64,000 nt of DNA, taken from Clostridium algifaecis (GTDB lineage Bacteria; Bacillota; Clostridia; Clostridiales; Clostridiaceae). Positions 27,441 to 37,607 of this stretch are shown piece by piece. The notes under the pieces were generated by a model, which did not search any database, was not told where the DNA came from, and worked only from the letters and a program-made list of their open reading frames with translations. The position numbers and the translations under genes are program-made. The DNA is taken from contig NZ_JAGGLM010000007.1 in the NCBI RefSeq assembly GCF_017874415.1, positions 1 to 64,000 on the forward strand, written 5' to 3'. Every line of letters starts with the position of its first letter. Within the stretch, counting starts at the first letter, position 1.

Positions 27441-27463
27441 GCACAGAGAGGCTAAGAAGGAGG
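27441..27463 (+). promoter_or_regulatory. Second PyrR-like site over the pyrB ribosome binding site
   Basis: GCACAGAGAGGCTAAGAAGG is an even better match to the PyrR consensus and runs into the GAAGGAGG used by pyrB. Protein bound here could block translation, as proposed for PyrR in some actinobacteria. This is an inference from overlap. Confidence 0.55.
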
Positions 27464-27471
27464 AATGGCAA

Positions 27472-28395
27472 ATGTTAAAAGGAAGAAATCTTATAGATAT
27501 AAAAGATGTTACAAAAGAGGAATTAAATGAAATTTTCGATTTGGCAGATAAAATAATTTCAGATCCAGATAAATTTTCACATATATGTGATGGAAAGATT
27601 CTGGCAACATTATTTTATGAACCAAGTACAAGAACAAGGCTCAGCTTTGAAACTGCTATGCTTAGACTTGGAGGAAGGGTAATAGGATTTTCAGAACCTA
27701 ATTCCACTTCTGTATCCAAAGGAGAGACTATAGCAGATACTATAAGGATAATAAGCTGTTATGCAGATGTAGTTGCAATGAGGCATCCAAAAGAAGGTGC
27801 TCCAAAGGTAGCATCAATGTATTCCAAAATACCAGTCATAAATGCAGGAGATGGCGGACACCAACATCCAACTCAAACGCTTGCAGATCTTTTAACTATA
27901 AGGTCTATAAAAGGATCATTATCAAATCTAAAAATAGGTTGCTGCGGAGATCTTAAATTTGGCAGAACTGTACATTCACTTATAAAAGCAATGTCTATGT
28001 ATGAAAATAACAGTTTCACTCTAATATCCCCACAAGAATTAAAAGTACCTGATTATATAAAAAGAGAAATGGGTAAAAATAATATAAAATATATGGAAAC
28101 TAAAAAATTGGAAGAAGTTATAGGTGACCTGGATATACTTTATATGACTAGGGTTCAGAGAGAAAGATTCTTCAATGAGGAAGAGTATATAAGACTTAAA
28201 GACAGCTATGTTTTAGATAAAGATAAAATGGAAAATTCAGGAAAAAATATGATAATTCTTCATCCACTTCCAAGAGTCAATGAAATTGCTTATGAGGTAG
28301 ACGATGATCCAAGAGCTTGCTATTTCAAGCAGGCTAAGTATGGTATGTATGCAAGAGAAGCTCTCATAATGAAACTTTTAGGTATGGATAAATAA
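27472..28395 (+). CDS. pyrB: Aspartate carbamoyltransferase, catalytic subunit
   Basis: The protein has 307 residues. The carbamoyl-phosphate site [16 protein letters not shown], the domain motif [12 protein letters not shown] and the aspartate-binding [10 protein letters not shown] are all present. It makes carbamoyl-aspartate, the first committed pyrimidine precursor. It is the first gene of pyrB-I-F-K-D-E and is followed by the regulatory subunit gene after 15 bases, which implies an E. coli-like holoenzyme. Control is by the PyrR-type leader. Confidence 0.97.
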   Translation: MLKGRNLIDIKDVTKEELNEIFDLADKIISDPDKFSHICDGKILATLFYEPSTRTRLSFETAMLRLGGRVIGFSEPNSTSVSKGETIADTIRIISCYADVVAMRHPKEGAPKVASMYSKIPVINAGDGGHQHPTQTLADLLTIRSIKGSLSNLKIGCCGDLKFGRTVHSLIKAMSMYENNSFTLISPQELKVPDYIKREMGKNNIKYMETKKLEEVIGDLDILYMTRVQRERFFNEEEYIRLKDSYVLDKDKMENSGKNMIILHPLPRVNEIAYEVDDDPRACYFKQAKYGMYAREALIMKLLGMDK

Positions 28396-28410
28396 TTAGG
28401 AGGCATTTGG

Positions 28411-28845
28411 ATGCTTGAGATAAATAGTATTAGAAATGGAATTGTAATAGATCATATAAAAGCAGGATATGGTATGAAAATATTTAATTACCTTAAACTG
28501 AATAATGTAGACTATTCTGTAGCACTTATAATGAATGCACAGAGTAAAAAGCTTGGCAGGAAAGATATAATAAAAATAGAGAATAAACTTGAAATTGATT
28601 TTAAAGTTCTAGGTTTTATAGATCCTAATATAACTATAAACATTATAAAAGATGAAGTTATAGAGAATAAGGTAAATTTGAAATCACCAGAAAAAATAGA
28701 AAACATTATAAAATGTAAAAATCCAAGATGTATAACTTCAATAGAAAGGAATATAAAACAGTCTTTTTATTTGGCAGATAAGGGGATTGGTGAATATAGA
28801 TGCATTTACTGCGATGAGCCTTACAATGAATCCCAGATTGTATAA
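28411..28845 (+). CDS. pyrI: Aspartate carbamoyltransferase, regulatory subunit
   Basis: The protein has 144 residues. The N-terminal nucleotide-binding domain starts [20 protein letters not shown]. The C-terminal zinc domain has the four ligands in CKNPRC and CIYC. It binds CTP or ATP and tunes PyrB allosterically. GGAGG lies before the ATG. Confidence 0.95.
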   Translation: MLEINSIRNGIVIDHIKAGYGMKIFNYLKLNNVDYSVALIMNAQSKKLGRKDIIKIENKLEIDFKVLGFIDPNITINIIKDEVIENKVNLKSPEKIENIIKCKNPRCITSIERNIKQSFYLADKGIGEYRCIYCDEPYNESQIV

Positions 28846-28872
28846 AATAATAATTTATAGGAGTCTTAATTT

Positions 28873-29736
28873 ATGATAATAGATGAATTATATGAAAATG
28901 TAAATAAAAAAGGAAATGTATGTGTAGGGCTTGATACTTCCATAGAGTATATGCCTGAGAGCTTTTTAAAAAAACAAATTAATGAAGCAGACGCCATATT
29001 TGAGTATAATAAAAATATAATAGATAGCACATATGATATAGCAGCTTGTTTTAAAGTTCAAATTGCATATTATGAAGCACTTGGACTTAAGGGACTTGAA
29101 GTTTATTCAAAGACTTTAAAATATATAAAACAAAAAAAATGTATAGCTATTGCAGATGTTAAAAGAGAAGATATAAAAAAGACTGGTGAAATGTATGCCA
29201 AAGCACATTTTGAAGGAGATTTTGAGAGTGACTTTATAACTTTGAATCCATATATGGGTCTTGATATATTGGATCCTTTCATACCATATATGGAAAAAAA
29301 GAATAAGGGAGTATTTGTGCTTATAAGAACTTCAAATGAAGGAGCGAAGGATATACAGTATATTGATACCAAAGATAATAAAAAAGTGTATGATGTACTT
29401 GGAGAAAAGTTAAATGAAATTGGAAGTAAGTATTTAGGAAGTTGTGGATATAGTGCTATTGGAGGCGTAATGGGCTGTACTCATCAGGAAGAAGGAAAAG
29501 AACTTAGAAAGAGGCTAAATAATGTATTTTTCCTTATACCGGGCTATGGTGCTCAGGGAGGAGGAGCAAAAGATGTAGCAGTTTATTTAAAAAATGGTAA
29601 CGGCGGAGTTGTAAATTCCTCAAGAGGCATTTTAATGGCATATAAGAAATATGAAAATGGAGAATCCAGATATGCAGAGTGCTCAAGAATGGAAGTAATA
29701 AAAATGCGTGATAGTATTTTTGCTGAAACTAGATGA
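28873..29736 (+). CDS. pyrF: Orotidine 5'-phosphate decarboxylase
   Basis: The protein has 287 residues, the longer type found in clostridia. The active-site segment is IAIADVKREDIKKTGEMYA with the Asp-x-Lys-x-x-Asp-like catalytic set. The phosphate-binding end is FLIPGYGAQGGGAKDV and VNSSRGI. It converts OMP to UMP, the last step of the pathway. The pyrK start lies 16 bases after its stop. Confidence 0.95.
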   Translation: MIIDELYENVNKKGNVCVGLDTSIEYMPESFLKKQINEADAIFEYNKNIIDSTYDIAACFKVQIAYYEALGLKGLEVYSKTLKYIKQKKCIAIADVKREDIKKTGEMYAKAHFEGDFESDFITLNPYMGLDILDPFIPYMEKKNKGVFVLIRTSNEGAKDIQYIDTKDNKKVYDVLGEKLNEIGSKYLGSCGYSAIGGVMGCTHQEEGKELRKRLNNVFFLIPGYGAQGGGAKDVAVYLKNGNGGVVNSSRGILMAYKKYENGESRYAECSRMEVIKMRDSIFAETR

Positions 29737-29752
29737 AATGGAGAAGATACAA

Positions 29753-30511
29753 TTGGAAAATAAGTTGGATTATATCACCTGTAAAGTTGCAAAAAACGAA
29801 AATATAAATGACAATATATATAAATTTGAATTCAATGGCAATTTTAAAGGAAAACCAGGACAATTTTATATGTTAAGAGCATGGGACAAGGAGCCATTGC
29901 TTTCAAGACCTATAAGTATAAATTATTTAGATGATGAAAAAATAGTATTTTTATATCAGGTTGTAGGTACTGGAACTAAAAAATTATCTTTATTAAAAGA
30001 AGATGATGAAGTAAAACTTATGGGCCCACTTGGAAATGGATTTGATATAGACAATATAGATGGAAAAGTTGCTATGATATCTGGAGGAATAGGAATTGCT
30101 CCAATGTTATATCTTGCGAAAATACTTAGTGAGAAATCATCTAAAAAAGATATGCAGCTGGATTTATATGCAGGTTTTAAAAAAGAAACTTATATATTAG
30201 ACAGATTCGATGATTTTGTGGATAATATATATTATTCTCTTGAAACAGGAAAAAGTGAAAATAAAGGATTTATAACAGATATCTTTCATCCACAGTTGTA
30301 TGATATGGTGCTTTGTTGCGGACCAGGACCTATGATGATGAGAGTAGTTACAATGTGCAGGGAGAAAAATATACCAGTATATGTATCTATGGAAAATCAT
30401 ATGGCCTGTGGTGTAGGTGCGTGTCTTGTATGCACATGCAAGACAAAACATGGAAATAAGAGAACCTGCGTTGATGGACCTGTATTTTTAGGTGAAGATT
30501 TAGTTCTATAA
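29753..30511 (+). CDS. pyrK: Dihydroorotate dehydrogenase electron-transfer subunit
   Basis: The protein has 252 residues from TTG 29753, which has GGAGAAG 6 bases upstream; a longer frame reaches back into pyrF but has no such site. The FAD site is LLSRPISINYL, the NAD domain has MISGGIGIAPMLYLA, and the [2Fe-2S] ligands are in CGVGACLVC plus TCVDGP. It passes electrons from dihydroorotate oxidised by PyrD to NAD+. Confidence 0.93.
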   Translation: MENKLDYITCKVAKNENINDNIYKFEFNGNFKGKPGQFYMLRAWDKEPLLSRPISINYLDDEKIVFLYQVVGTGTKKLSLLKEDDEVKLMGPLGNGFDIDNIDGKVAMISGGIGIAPMLYLAKILSEKSSKKDMQLDLYAGFKKETYILDRFDDFVDNIYYSLETGKSENKGFITDIFHPQLYDMVLCCGPGPMMMRVVTMCREKNIPVYVSMENHMACGVGACLVCTCKTKHGNKRTCVDGPVFLGEDLVL

Positions 30512-30539
30512 TTAAAATTTTATAAAAAGGAGAATTTCC

Positions 30540-31427
30540 ATGAAAGTTTGTGGTGTCAATTTTAAAAATCCTGTATTAGTTGCTTCAGGTACTTTTGGAT
30601 TCGGAGAAGAATATAATAGATTTTTTGATGTGTCAAGATTAGGAGGCATATGTTCTAAAGGACTAACCTTAAATGAAAAATATGGAAATGATGGAGAAAG
30701 AATTTTTGAAACGGCATCTGGGATACTTAATAGTGTTGGGATGCAAAATCCTGGAGTAAGGCATTTCCTGAAATTTGAACTACCAGAGATGAAAAAATTC
30801 AATACTGTAATAATAGCAAATTTGGGAGGCGGAACTTTAGAGGAGTACATAGAAGGAATTAAATTATTAAATGATTCTGAGGTTGATATGGTAGAGCTCA
30901 ATATATCATGTCCTAATGTAAAAAGCGGTGGCATGGCTTTTGGAATAAAGTCATCTACAGCTTATGAAGTAGTGAGTTCAGTTAAAAAATATTGTAAGAA
31001 ACCTCTTATAGTGAAGCTATCACCAAATGCTGAGGATATTGTGGATATGGCGGTCAAATGCTGTGAAGCGGGGGCAGATGCACTGTCTCTTGTAAATACA
31101 TTTAAAGCTATGGCAATTGATATAATAAAAAGAAAACCTGTATTTAACAATGTAACGGCAGGTTTGTCAGGTCCGGCTATAAAGCCTATAGCACTTAGAA
31201 TGGTATATGAAGTTTCAAAAGCTGTAAATGTTCCAGTTATAGGACTTGGTGGAATATGCTCGTGGAAGGATGCAGTAGAATTTATAATGGCAGGTGCAAG
31301 TCTTATACAAATTGGAACTGCAAATTTTAGTAACCCACTTATTTCCCTGGACATAATAAATGGACTGGAAAATTATATGAAAAATGAAAATATAAAAGAT
31401 TTAAGTAAAATAAGAGGAATAATTTAA
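30540..31427 (+). CDS. pyrD: Dihydroorotate dehydrogenase (class 1B), catalytic subunit
   Basis: The protein has 295 residues, a TIM barrel with FMN. Visible are [35 protein letters not shown] with the catalytic Cys, [13 protein letters not shown] and [20 protein letters not shown]. It works as a heterotetramer with PyrK, which sits just upstream. AAAAGGAG precedes the ATG. The N-terminus is a few residues shorter than in many relatives. Confidence 0.95.
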   Translation: MKVCGVNFKNPVLVASGTFGFGEEYNRFFDVSRLGGICSKGLTLNEKYGNDGERIFETASGILNSVGMQNPGVRHFLKFELPEMKKFNTVIIANLGGGTLEEYIEGIKLLNDSEVDMVELNISCPNVKSGGMAFGIKSSTAYEVVSSVKKYCKKPLIVKLSPNAEDIVDMAVKCCEAGADALSLVNTFKAMAIDIIKRKPVFNNVTAGLSGPAIKPIALRMVYEVSKAVNVPVIGLGGICSWKDAVEFIMAGASLIQIGTANFSNPLISLDIINGLENYMKNENIKDLSKIRGII

Positions 31428-31462
31428 TTTAGAATAAATTTTATGAATATTAGGAGGTCAAT

Positions 31463-32038
31463 ATGGACAATATAGTTGTAAGTAAATTAAAAGAGGTTGG
31501 GGCATTACTTGAAGGTCATTTTCTTCTATCTTCAGGAAGGCATAGTGATAGATACTGCCAATGTGCTAAACTTCTTCAATATCCAGACAAAGCAAGTGAA
31601 GTATTGAGTGTTGTAGCAGACAAATTAAAAAAAGTTAATTTTGATATAATAGTTGGACCTGCAATGGGAGGAATATTGGTATCATATGAATTGGCAAGAC
31701 AATTGAAAAAACCTGGAATATTTGCAGAAAGACAAAATGGTGAGATGACTATAAGAAGAGGATTTGAAATAAAAAAAGGTGATAAGGTCATAATATCAGA
31801 GGATGTTATAACTACAGGAAAATCTTCTCTTGAAGTTGCAAAAGTTATAGAAGGACTTGGAGGAGAAGTGGTTGGACTTTGCAGTATAGTTGATAGGAGA
31901 ACTGAAGATGTAAAAATTCCATATCCAGTTTACAGTGCTGTCAAACTAGACATAAATACTTATGATCCAGAAGATTGTCCTCTTTGCAAACAAGGTTTGC
32001 CTTATGAAAAACCTGGAAGCAGGGTAATGAATAAGTAA
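31463..32038 (+). CDS. pyrE: Orotate phosphoribosyltransferase
   Basis: The protein has 191 residues. [16 protein letters not shown] binds orotate, and [20 protein letters not shown] is the PRPP-binding motif. It makes OMP from orotate and PRPP. It is the last gene of the pyr operon, 35 bases after pyrD, and a terminator follows. pyrC is not in the operon. Confidence 0.95.
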   Translation: MDNIVVSKLKEVGALLEGHFLLSSGRHSDRYCQCAKLLQYPDKASEVLSVVADKLKKVNFDIIVGPAMGGILVSYELARQLKKPGIFAERQNGEMTIRRGFEIKKGDKVIISEDVITTGKSSLEVAKVIEGLGGEVVGLCSIVDRRTEDVKIPYPVYSAVKLDINTYDPEDCPLCKQGLPYEKPGSRVMNK

Positions 32039-32061
32039 AGTTAAATTATGTTTGAAAGCTC

Positions 32062-32106
32062 AATATTTCCAGACGTGGTTACATAATGCCTGGAAATATT
32101 TTTATC
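32062..32106 (+). terminator. Rho-independent terminator of the pyr operon
   Basis: AATATTTCCAG pairs with CTGGAAATATT across a 17-base loop and is followed by TTTATC. Confidence 0.75.
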
Positions 32107-32269
32107 TAATTTTATAAATTCATAAAAAGTTAGTATTATTTATTAAAATTTTGCGTTATAATAAAAAATGAGTTTTTGTGGTAAATTAAAATATTAAAAT
32201 TAATTTATTAGTTTTTATAAAAGCTATGGAAGGGAGGTACTGCTGCTATAAATAGGCAGTGGAAATCTA

Positions 32270-33058
32270 GTGAGTAGAAAGCCAAGTATTTTCAGTAAAG
32301 ATTATGAAAAAAGAATGAGACATAGAAAGGTAAAAGTTTTTGTAATTTCTATCATTTGCTTAGCAATTGTAATTTTAATTGGTGTGTATTTGACTGGAAC
32401 CTTTAAAAGTGCTTTAAGTGATGCTAAGAACCAAAAGCAAAATATAGTTTCTGATAATAAAAAGCCAAGTAGTACATCTGTTAAAAAATCATCTGAAATT
32501 TCAAAACCTGAATCAGAAAGCAACGGTAAGGAATCACAGTATACTGTGAATTTAAGCAATGGTAAAAAGATAAATTTAACGTATGAGACTAAAAATAAAG
32601 ATAAAGTGTTCAAAAGTGTAACGCCTAAGGATTCAAATGTTGCTTATAGTATAAGTCCTTCAGGAAAAAATATACTTATATTTGATAATAAATCACAGAG
32701 CATACTTAAATTTGACTCTAATGGAAATAAACAAGATGTAACGAACCCTCAATATGTTTCAACTACAGGATCTACTATAGAAAAAAATGCCCAGTTATCA
32801 GCTAATCCAAATTATATATGGTGCAGTTCACCTAAATTTATAGATGAAAATAATATTGCATATATAAGCCAACTACCATGGCTTGGAAAAACTACTAAAT
32901 ATGTTTGGATAGAAAATCTTCAGACTAAAGCTAATGTTATGGTTCAATCTATAGAAGGAGAAGATATAAAGTTTGATGCTGTTAAGGACAAGGGACTTAC
33001 AACTATTGTAGATGGAAAAACTGTATATGTAACGACATCAGGAGAAGTTAGCCAATAA
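32270..33058 (+). CDS. Membrane-anchored extracellular protein, unknown
   Basis: The protein has 262 residues from GTG 32270. A short basic cytoplasmic tail precedes one membrane helix (residues about 24-43, VFVISIICLAIVILIGVY). A Ser/Lys/Glu-rich linker follows, then a folded region with weak repeat-like blocks (AYSISPSGKNILIFDN, SSPKFIDENNIAYISQL) that recall a partial beta-propeller. I do not recognise the family. A small hairpin (CTGC/GCAG at about 32241-32258) lies between GGGAGG and the start and may bring them closer. A terminator overlaps its end. Confidence 0.6.
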   Translation: MSRKPSIFSKDYEKRMRHRKVKVFVISIICLAIVILIGVYLTGTFKSALSDAKNQKQNIVSDNKKPSSTSVKKSSEISKPESESNGKESQYTVNLSNGKKINLTYETKNKDKVFKSVTPKDSNVAYSISPSGKNILIFDNKSQSILKFDSNGNKQDVTNPQYVSTTGSTIEKNAQLSANPNYIWCSSPKFIDENNIAYISQLPWLGKTTKYVWIENLQTKANVMVQSIEGEDIKFDAVKDKGLTTIVDGKTVYVTTSGEVSQ

Positions 33059-33082
33059 AGCTTATGTTTTATTGGCTTTTTA
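33051..33082 (+). terminator. Rho-independent terminator
   Basis: GCCAATAAA pairs with TTTATTGGC around an 8-base loop, then five T. It begins within the last codons of the upstream gene. Confidence 0.8.
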
Positions 33083-33107
33083 ATATGTATAATTTGGAGG
33101 GGATTTT

Positions 33108-33890
33108 ATGGATATAGGTATTTCATCAGCATGTTTTTATCCTTATCTAAAAACAGAGGATAGTATAGCACTTATGAATAGAATAGGGTTTAAAATAGGA
33201 GAAATATTTTTAAATAGTACAAGCGAATACGAAATCGATTTTGCAAAAATTCTTTTAGAAGAGAGATTAAAATATGATTTTAAAATAAATTCTGTACATT
33301 CATTTTCTGTTTCATTTGAACCTTATTTGTTTGATGAATATAAAAGGAGGAGAGATGATTCATTTGTATTATTTGAAAAAGTATGCAAATTAGCAGAGGT
33401 AGTAGGTGCCAAATGTTATACTTTCCATGGCATGAGATATAAAAATATAAGAAATATGGATATGAAACTTGTAACAGATGTATATAATAAATTGACATAT
33501 ACAGCAGAAGAACATGGAATAAAATTATGCCAGGAAAATGTATTTTGGTGCATGTCAAATAATATTGATTTTTTAAAGGAAATAAAAGATAAATGCAGTG
33601 GTCCTCTTTATTTTACACTGGATATAAAACAGGCATATAAGGCAGGAAAATTGCCGGAGGATTATATAAATGTAATGGGAGAGAGAATAGAAAACTTTCA
33701 CATAAATGACAGGGATAATAATAACATATGTCTTATGCCTGGAAAAGGAAGCGTTGACTATAAAAAAATTTCTTGTAAATTTAAGGAAATAGGTTATAAT
33801 GGAATAGGTATACTTGAAGTGTATAGAGAAAATTTTAACAAATACAGCGAACTTATGTGGAGTAAAAATTATATTGAAAAGCAGTTCTAA
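33108..33890 (+). CDS. Sugar phosphate isomerase/epimerase-like TIM barrel protein
   Basis: The protein has 260 residues. The xylose isomerase-like TIM-barrel (AP endonuclease 2) fold is indicated by GAKCYTFHGMRY, LCQENVFWCMSN, YFTLDIKQAYKAG, ENFHINDRDN and GIGILEVYRENF, whose Glu, Asp and His residues normally bind a divalent metal. The substrate cannot be told. It stands alone after a terminator. GGAGGGG precedes the ATG. Confidence 0.75.
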   Translation: MDIGISSACFYPYLKTEDSIALMNRIGFKIGEIFLNSTSEYEIDFAKILLEERLKYDFKINSVHSFSVSFEPYLFDEYKRRRDDSFVLFEKVCKLAEVVGAKCYTFHGMRYKNIRNMDMKLVTDVYNKLTYTAEEHGIKLCQENVFWCMSNNIDFLKEIKDKCSGPLYFTLDIKQAYKAGKLPEDYINVMGERIENFHINDRDNNNICLMPGKGSVDYKKISCKFKEIGYNGIGILEVYRENFNKYSELMWSKNYIEKQF

Positions 33891-34091
33891 ATACAAATAT
33901 TATACAAAATAAAATCAAAATTGGCTATAAAATTTGTGACACTTGGTATATAATTATAATAAATGGCTTTTTTTATATTGTGGATGGGTAAAACTAGAAT
34001 ACTCATTGCTTAATTTGTATAAATATATAGGAATATATGTTATAATATCATAGTTAACATAAGTGCATAGTGTATTAGGAGGAAATGAATA

Positions 34092-35393
34092 ATGAATGTC
34101 AAAATGGAAAAAATAGAAAATAATGTAGTGAAATTAGAAGTAACAGTGGAGTCAACAAAATTTAATGAGGCTATGAAGAAGGCATTTGCTAAGGATGCTA
34201 AAAAATTCAACATACCAGGATTTAGAAAAGGTAAGGCTCCTATGAGTATAATAAAAAAATATTATGGAGAAGGAGTATTCTATGAAGATGCTATAAATTT
34301 CTGCTGTGATGAAACATATCCACAAGCTTTAAAAGAAAATGATGTAAAACCAGTAGATTACCCTAAAATTGATATAGTACAGATTGGAGAAGGAAAAGAT
34401 TTTATATATACAGCAGAAATAACTGTAGTACCTGAAGTTGAACTTGGAGAATATAAAGGTGTAGAAGTCAAGAAGAATACATATAAAGTTGAGGATAAAG
34501 AAATAGAAGATGAGTTAAAAAGAAGTCAGGAAAAAAATGCTAGAATTGAAACAAAAGAAGAAGGAGAAATAGAAAAAGGAAATTTGGCTATAATAGATTT
34601 TGAAGGTTGTGTAGATGATAAACCTTTTGAAGGCGGTCAGGGAAAAGACTATGAACTTGAAATAGGTTCAGGTACATTTATAGATAATTTTGAAGATCAA
34701 CTCATAGGATTAAAAACTGGAGATTCAAAGGATGTAAATGTAACATTCCCTGAAGAATATGGCAGAGAAGATTTAAATGGTAAAAAAGCAGTATTTAAAG
34801 TAACAGTTAAAGGCATTAAAATAAAAGAATTACCAGCTTTAGATGATGATTTTGCAAAGGATATATCAGAATTTGATACTTTGGATGAAGTAAAAGCTGA
34901 TATAAGGAAAAAGAAAGAAGAAGAAAATAAGCTTAAGTCCAAGAGAGAATATGAAGATGCTGTTATAGATGCAGTTAGTGCAAATGCAAAAATTGATATT
35001 CCTGAAGTTATGATAAAAAAAGAAACTGACAATATGCTAAAAGATTTAGAAATGAGATTAAAATATCAAGGACTTGATCTTGAATCTTATTATAAATATA
35101 CAAACAATACAGAAGAAAAAGTTAGAGGATATATGAAAGACACTGCAGAAAAAAGAGTTAGAGTAGACCTGGTAATTGAAAAAATAGCCAAAGTTGAAAA
35201 CATAACTGCTACAGAAGAAGAATTGTTAAATAGAGCTAATGAAATGGCTAAACAATATGGAAATAATGATGAAGAGAAAATATCAAAGACAGCAAAATTA
35301 ATACTTGATAGTCAGAAGAGTTATTTAGAAGCTGATGTAATAAATGAAAAAGTTATAAAAATGCTTGTTGACAATAGCAAATCAGTAGCATAA
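34092..35393 (+). CDS. tig: Trigger factor (ribosome-associated chaperone, PPIase)
   Basis: The protein has 433 residues. The ribosome-binding loop [16 protein letters not shown], the FKBP-type PPIase middle domain ([20 protein letters not shown]) and the helical C-terminal arms are in order. It binds nascent chains leaving the ribosome. It starts the conserved order tig-clpP-clpX-lon-engB. GGAGGAAATGAATA precedes the ATG, and TATAAT near 34040 may be its -10. It has its own terminator. Confidence 0.97.
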   Translation: MNVKMEKIENNVVKLEVTVESTKFNEAMKKAFAKDAKKFNIPGFRKGKAPMSIIKKYYGEGVFYEDAINFCCDETYPQALKENDVKPVDYPKIDIVQIGEGKDFIYTAEITVVPEVELGEYKGVEVKKNTYKVEDKEIEDELKRSQEKNARIETKEEGEIEKGNLAIIDFEGCVDDKPFEGGQGKDYELEIGSGTFIDNFEDQLIGLKTGDSKDVNVTFPEEYGREDLNGKKAVFKVTVKGIKIKELPALDDDFAKDISEFDTLDEVKADIRKKKEEENKLKSKREYEDAVIDAVSANAKIDIPEVMIKKETDNMLKDLEMRLKYQGLDLESYYKYTNNTEEKVRGYMKDTAEKRVRVDLVIEKIAKVENITATEEELLNRANEMAKQYGNNDEEKISKTAKLILDSQKSYLEADVINEKVIKMLVDNSKSVA

Positions 35394-35408
35394 TATGTTG
35401 ATTAAGAA

Positions 35409-35442
35409 TTAATTGCCAGAAAGCTTTCTGGCAATTAATTTT
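35409..35442 (+). terminator. Rho-independent terminator of tig
   Basis: A perfect 12-bp stem AATTGCCAGAAA/TTTCTGGCAATT with a 2-base loop (effectively slightly opened) is followed by AATTTT. Confidence 0.75.
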
Positions 35443-35517
35443 AAATAATTTAAATTGTGAATAAAAAAATATATGTAATAATCATTTGAAGTGGTTATAT
35501 AAAGGAGGAGAGATTTT

Positions 35518-36102
35518 ATGAGTTTAGTACCAGTAGTTGTTGAACAGACTAATAGAGGAGAAAGATCTTACGATATTTATTCTAGACTTCTAAAGGATAG
35601 GATAATAATGCTATGTGAAGAAGTTAATGATGCTTCAGCAAGTCTTGTAGTAGCACAACTGTTATTTTTGGAAGCAGAAGATCCTGACAAAGATATATAT
35701 TTATATATAAATAGTCCAGGGGGTTCTATAACAGCAGGAATGGCAATTTATGATACAATGCAATATATAAAATGTGATGTATCTACTATATGTATGGGTA
35801 TGGCAGCTTCCATGGGAGAATTTTTACTTACAGCTGGTGCAAAAGGGAAAAGATTTTCACTTCCAAATGCTGAAATAATGATACATCAACCTTTAGGTGG
35901 TTTCCAGGGTCAAGCAACAGATATAGGAATTCATGCAAAAAGAATAATTTCAATAAAGAAAAAAATGAATAAAATATTGAGTGAGAGAACAGGTCAACCA
36001 TTAGAAACTATTGAAAAAGATACAGAAAGAGATAATTTTATGACAGCAGAAGAGGCTAAAAATTATGGATTAATAGATGAGGTTATTGAGAAGAAAAAAT
36101 AA
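35518..36102 (+). CDS. clpP: ATP-dependent Clp protease, proteolytic subunit
   Basis: The protein has 194 residues. The catalytic triad is seen as Ser in [11 protein letters not shown], His in MIHQPLGG and Asp in the last segment. [18 protein letters not shown] is the oxyanion region. It forms a tetradecameric chamber that degrades proteins unfolded by ClpX, encoded 19 bases downstream. AAAGGAGGAGA precedes the start. Confidence 0.97.
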   Translation: MSLVPVVVEQTNRGERSYDIYSRLLKDRIIMLCEEVNDASASLVVAQLLFLEAEDPDKDIYLYINSPGGSITAGMAIYDTMQYIKCDVSTICMGMAASMGEFLLTAGAKGKRFSLPNAEIMIHQPLGGFQGQATDIGIHAKRIISIKKKMNKILSERTGQPLETIEKDTERDNFMTAEEAKNYGLIDEVIEKKK

Positions 36103-36121
36103 CCTTTAGTGAGGTGTAGTA

Positions 36122-37414
36122 ATGGCCAAAAATGATGATAGAAAACAACTTAAATGTTCATTCTGTGGTAAAACTCAGGATCAGGTAAGAAGATTGATAG
36201 CAGGACCGGGAGTATACATTTGCGATGAATGTATAGAACTTTGTTCTGAAATAATAAGTGATGAATTTGAAGATGATGTTCAATTAGATATGACTTCACT
36301 TCCAAAGCCTTTGGAAATTAAAAATTATTTAGATCAATACGTAATTGGTCAGGATCAAGCTAAAAAATCATTATCAGTAGCAGTTTATAACCATTATAAA
36401 AGAATAAATTCTAATTCTCAAAATGATGATGTTGAGCTTCAAAAAAGTAACATACTTTTATTGGGGCCTACTGGTTCAGGAAAAACTCTTTTAGCACAAA
36501 CACTGGCAAAATTCTTAAATGTTCCATTTGCAATAGCAGATGCTACTACATTAACTGAAGCTGGATATGTAGGAGAAGATGTTGAGAATATTTTACTTAA
36601 ACTTATACAAAATGCTGATTATGATATAGAGAGAGCTGAACATGGAATTGTATATATAGATGAAATAGATAAGATAGCTAGAAAATCTGAAAATCCATCT
36701 ATTACAAGAGATGTTTCAGGAGAAGGTGTGCAGCAGGCACTTTTAAAGATATTAGAAGGCACAGTTGCATCTGTACCACCACAGGGAGGTAGAAAACACC
36801 CTCATCAAGAGTTTATTCAAATAAATACAACTAATATATTGTTTATATGTGGAGGAGCTTTTGATGGAATAGATAGTATTATAGAGCATAGAACAAGAAC
36901 CAGTACTCTTGGCTTTGGTGCTAAAATACAATCCAAAAAAGAAAAGGATATAGGAAAGCTTCTTAAAGAAATAATGCCAGGAGATCTTCTGAAATTTGGA
37001 CTTATACCTGAGTTTATAGGAAGAATTCCTATTGTTGTTACCTTGGAAGCATTAAATAAGGAAGCACTTAAGAATATACTTGTAAAACCTAAAAATGCAC
37101 TTGTAAAGCAATATAGAAAACTTTTTGAATTAGATAATGTAGAGCTTGAATTTAAAGATGAAGCTCTAGATGCAATTGCTGATGAAGCATTAAAAAGGAA
37201 TACAGGTGCAAGGGGACTTAGGGCTATAATAGAAGAAACTATGAATGATATAATGTTTGACATACCTTCAAAAGAAGATATATGTAAAGTTATAGTAAAT
37301 AAACAGACTATCAGTGATAAAAAGCCTGAAGTTGTAAAAGTTGAAAATGGTGAAAAAAGACCTTCTTTAAAGGTTAAGAAATCAAGAACTAGGAAAGGTC
37401 CGGAAACAGCATAG
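36122..37414 (+). CDS. clpX: ATP-dependent Clp protease, ATPase subunit ClpX
   Basis: The protein has 430 residues. The N-terminal zinc domain has CSFCGK and CDEC; Walker A is [14 protein letters not shown], Walker B is [11 protein letters not shown], and pore and sensor regions follow ([14 protein letters not shown]). It recognises and unfolds substrates for ClpP. A strong terminator separates it from lon. Confidence 0.97.
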   Translation: MAKNDDRKQLKCSFCGKTQDQVRRLIAGPGVYICDECIELCSEIISDEFEDDVQLDMTSLPKPLEIKNYLDQYVIGQDQAKKSLSVAVYNHYKRINSNSQNDDVELQKSNILLLGPTGSGKTLLAQTLAKFLNVPFAIADATTLTEAGYVGEDVENILLKLIQNADYDIERAEHGIVYIDEIDKIARKSENPSITRDVSGEGVQQALLKILEGTVASVPPQGGRKHPHQEFIQINTTNILFICGGAFDGIDSIIEHRTRTSTLGFGAKIQSKKEKDIGKLLKEIMPGDLLKFGLIPEFIGRIPIVVTLEALNKEALKNILVKPKNALVKQYRKLFELDNVELEFKDEALDAIADEALKRNTGARGLRAIIEETMNDIMFDIPSKEDICKVIVNKQTISDKKPEVVKVENGEKRPSLKVKKSRTRKGPETA

Positions 37415-37432
37415 AAAAAATTTTAAAAAAAT

Positions 37433-37480
37433 AAAGGATTTAGTATCGAATTTTATTTTTGATACTGAATCCTTTTTTTA
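37433..37480 (+). terminator. Rho-independent terminator of clpPX
   Basis: AAAGGATTTAGTATC pairs with GATACTGAATCCTTT (one G-U) across a T-rich loop and ends in a T run. Confidence 0.85.
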
Positions 37481-37607
37481 TATAAAGTTACTATTGCTGA
37501 AAAAAACTGAATAATTGAAAAATCATTGTTTTATAGTTATAATATATTAGTCTGATGTATTTTGGATGATTTTTATAAGGCAAATTGTTTAAAGTGAGGA
37601 GAGAAAT

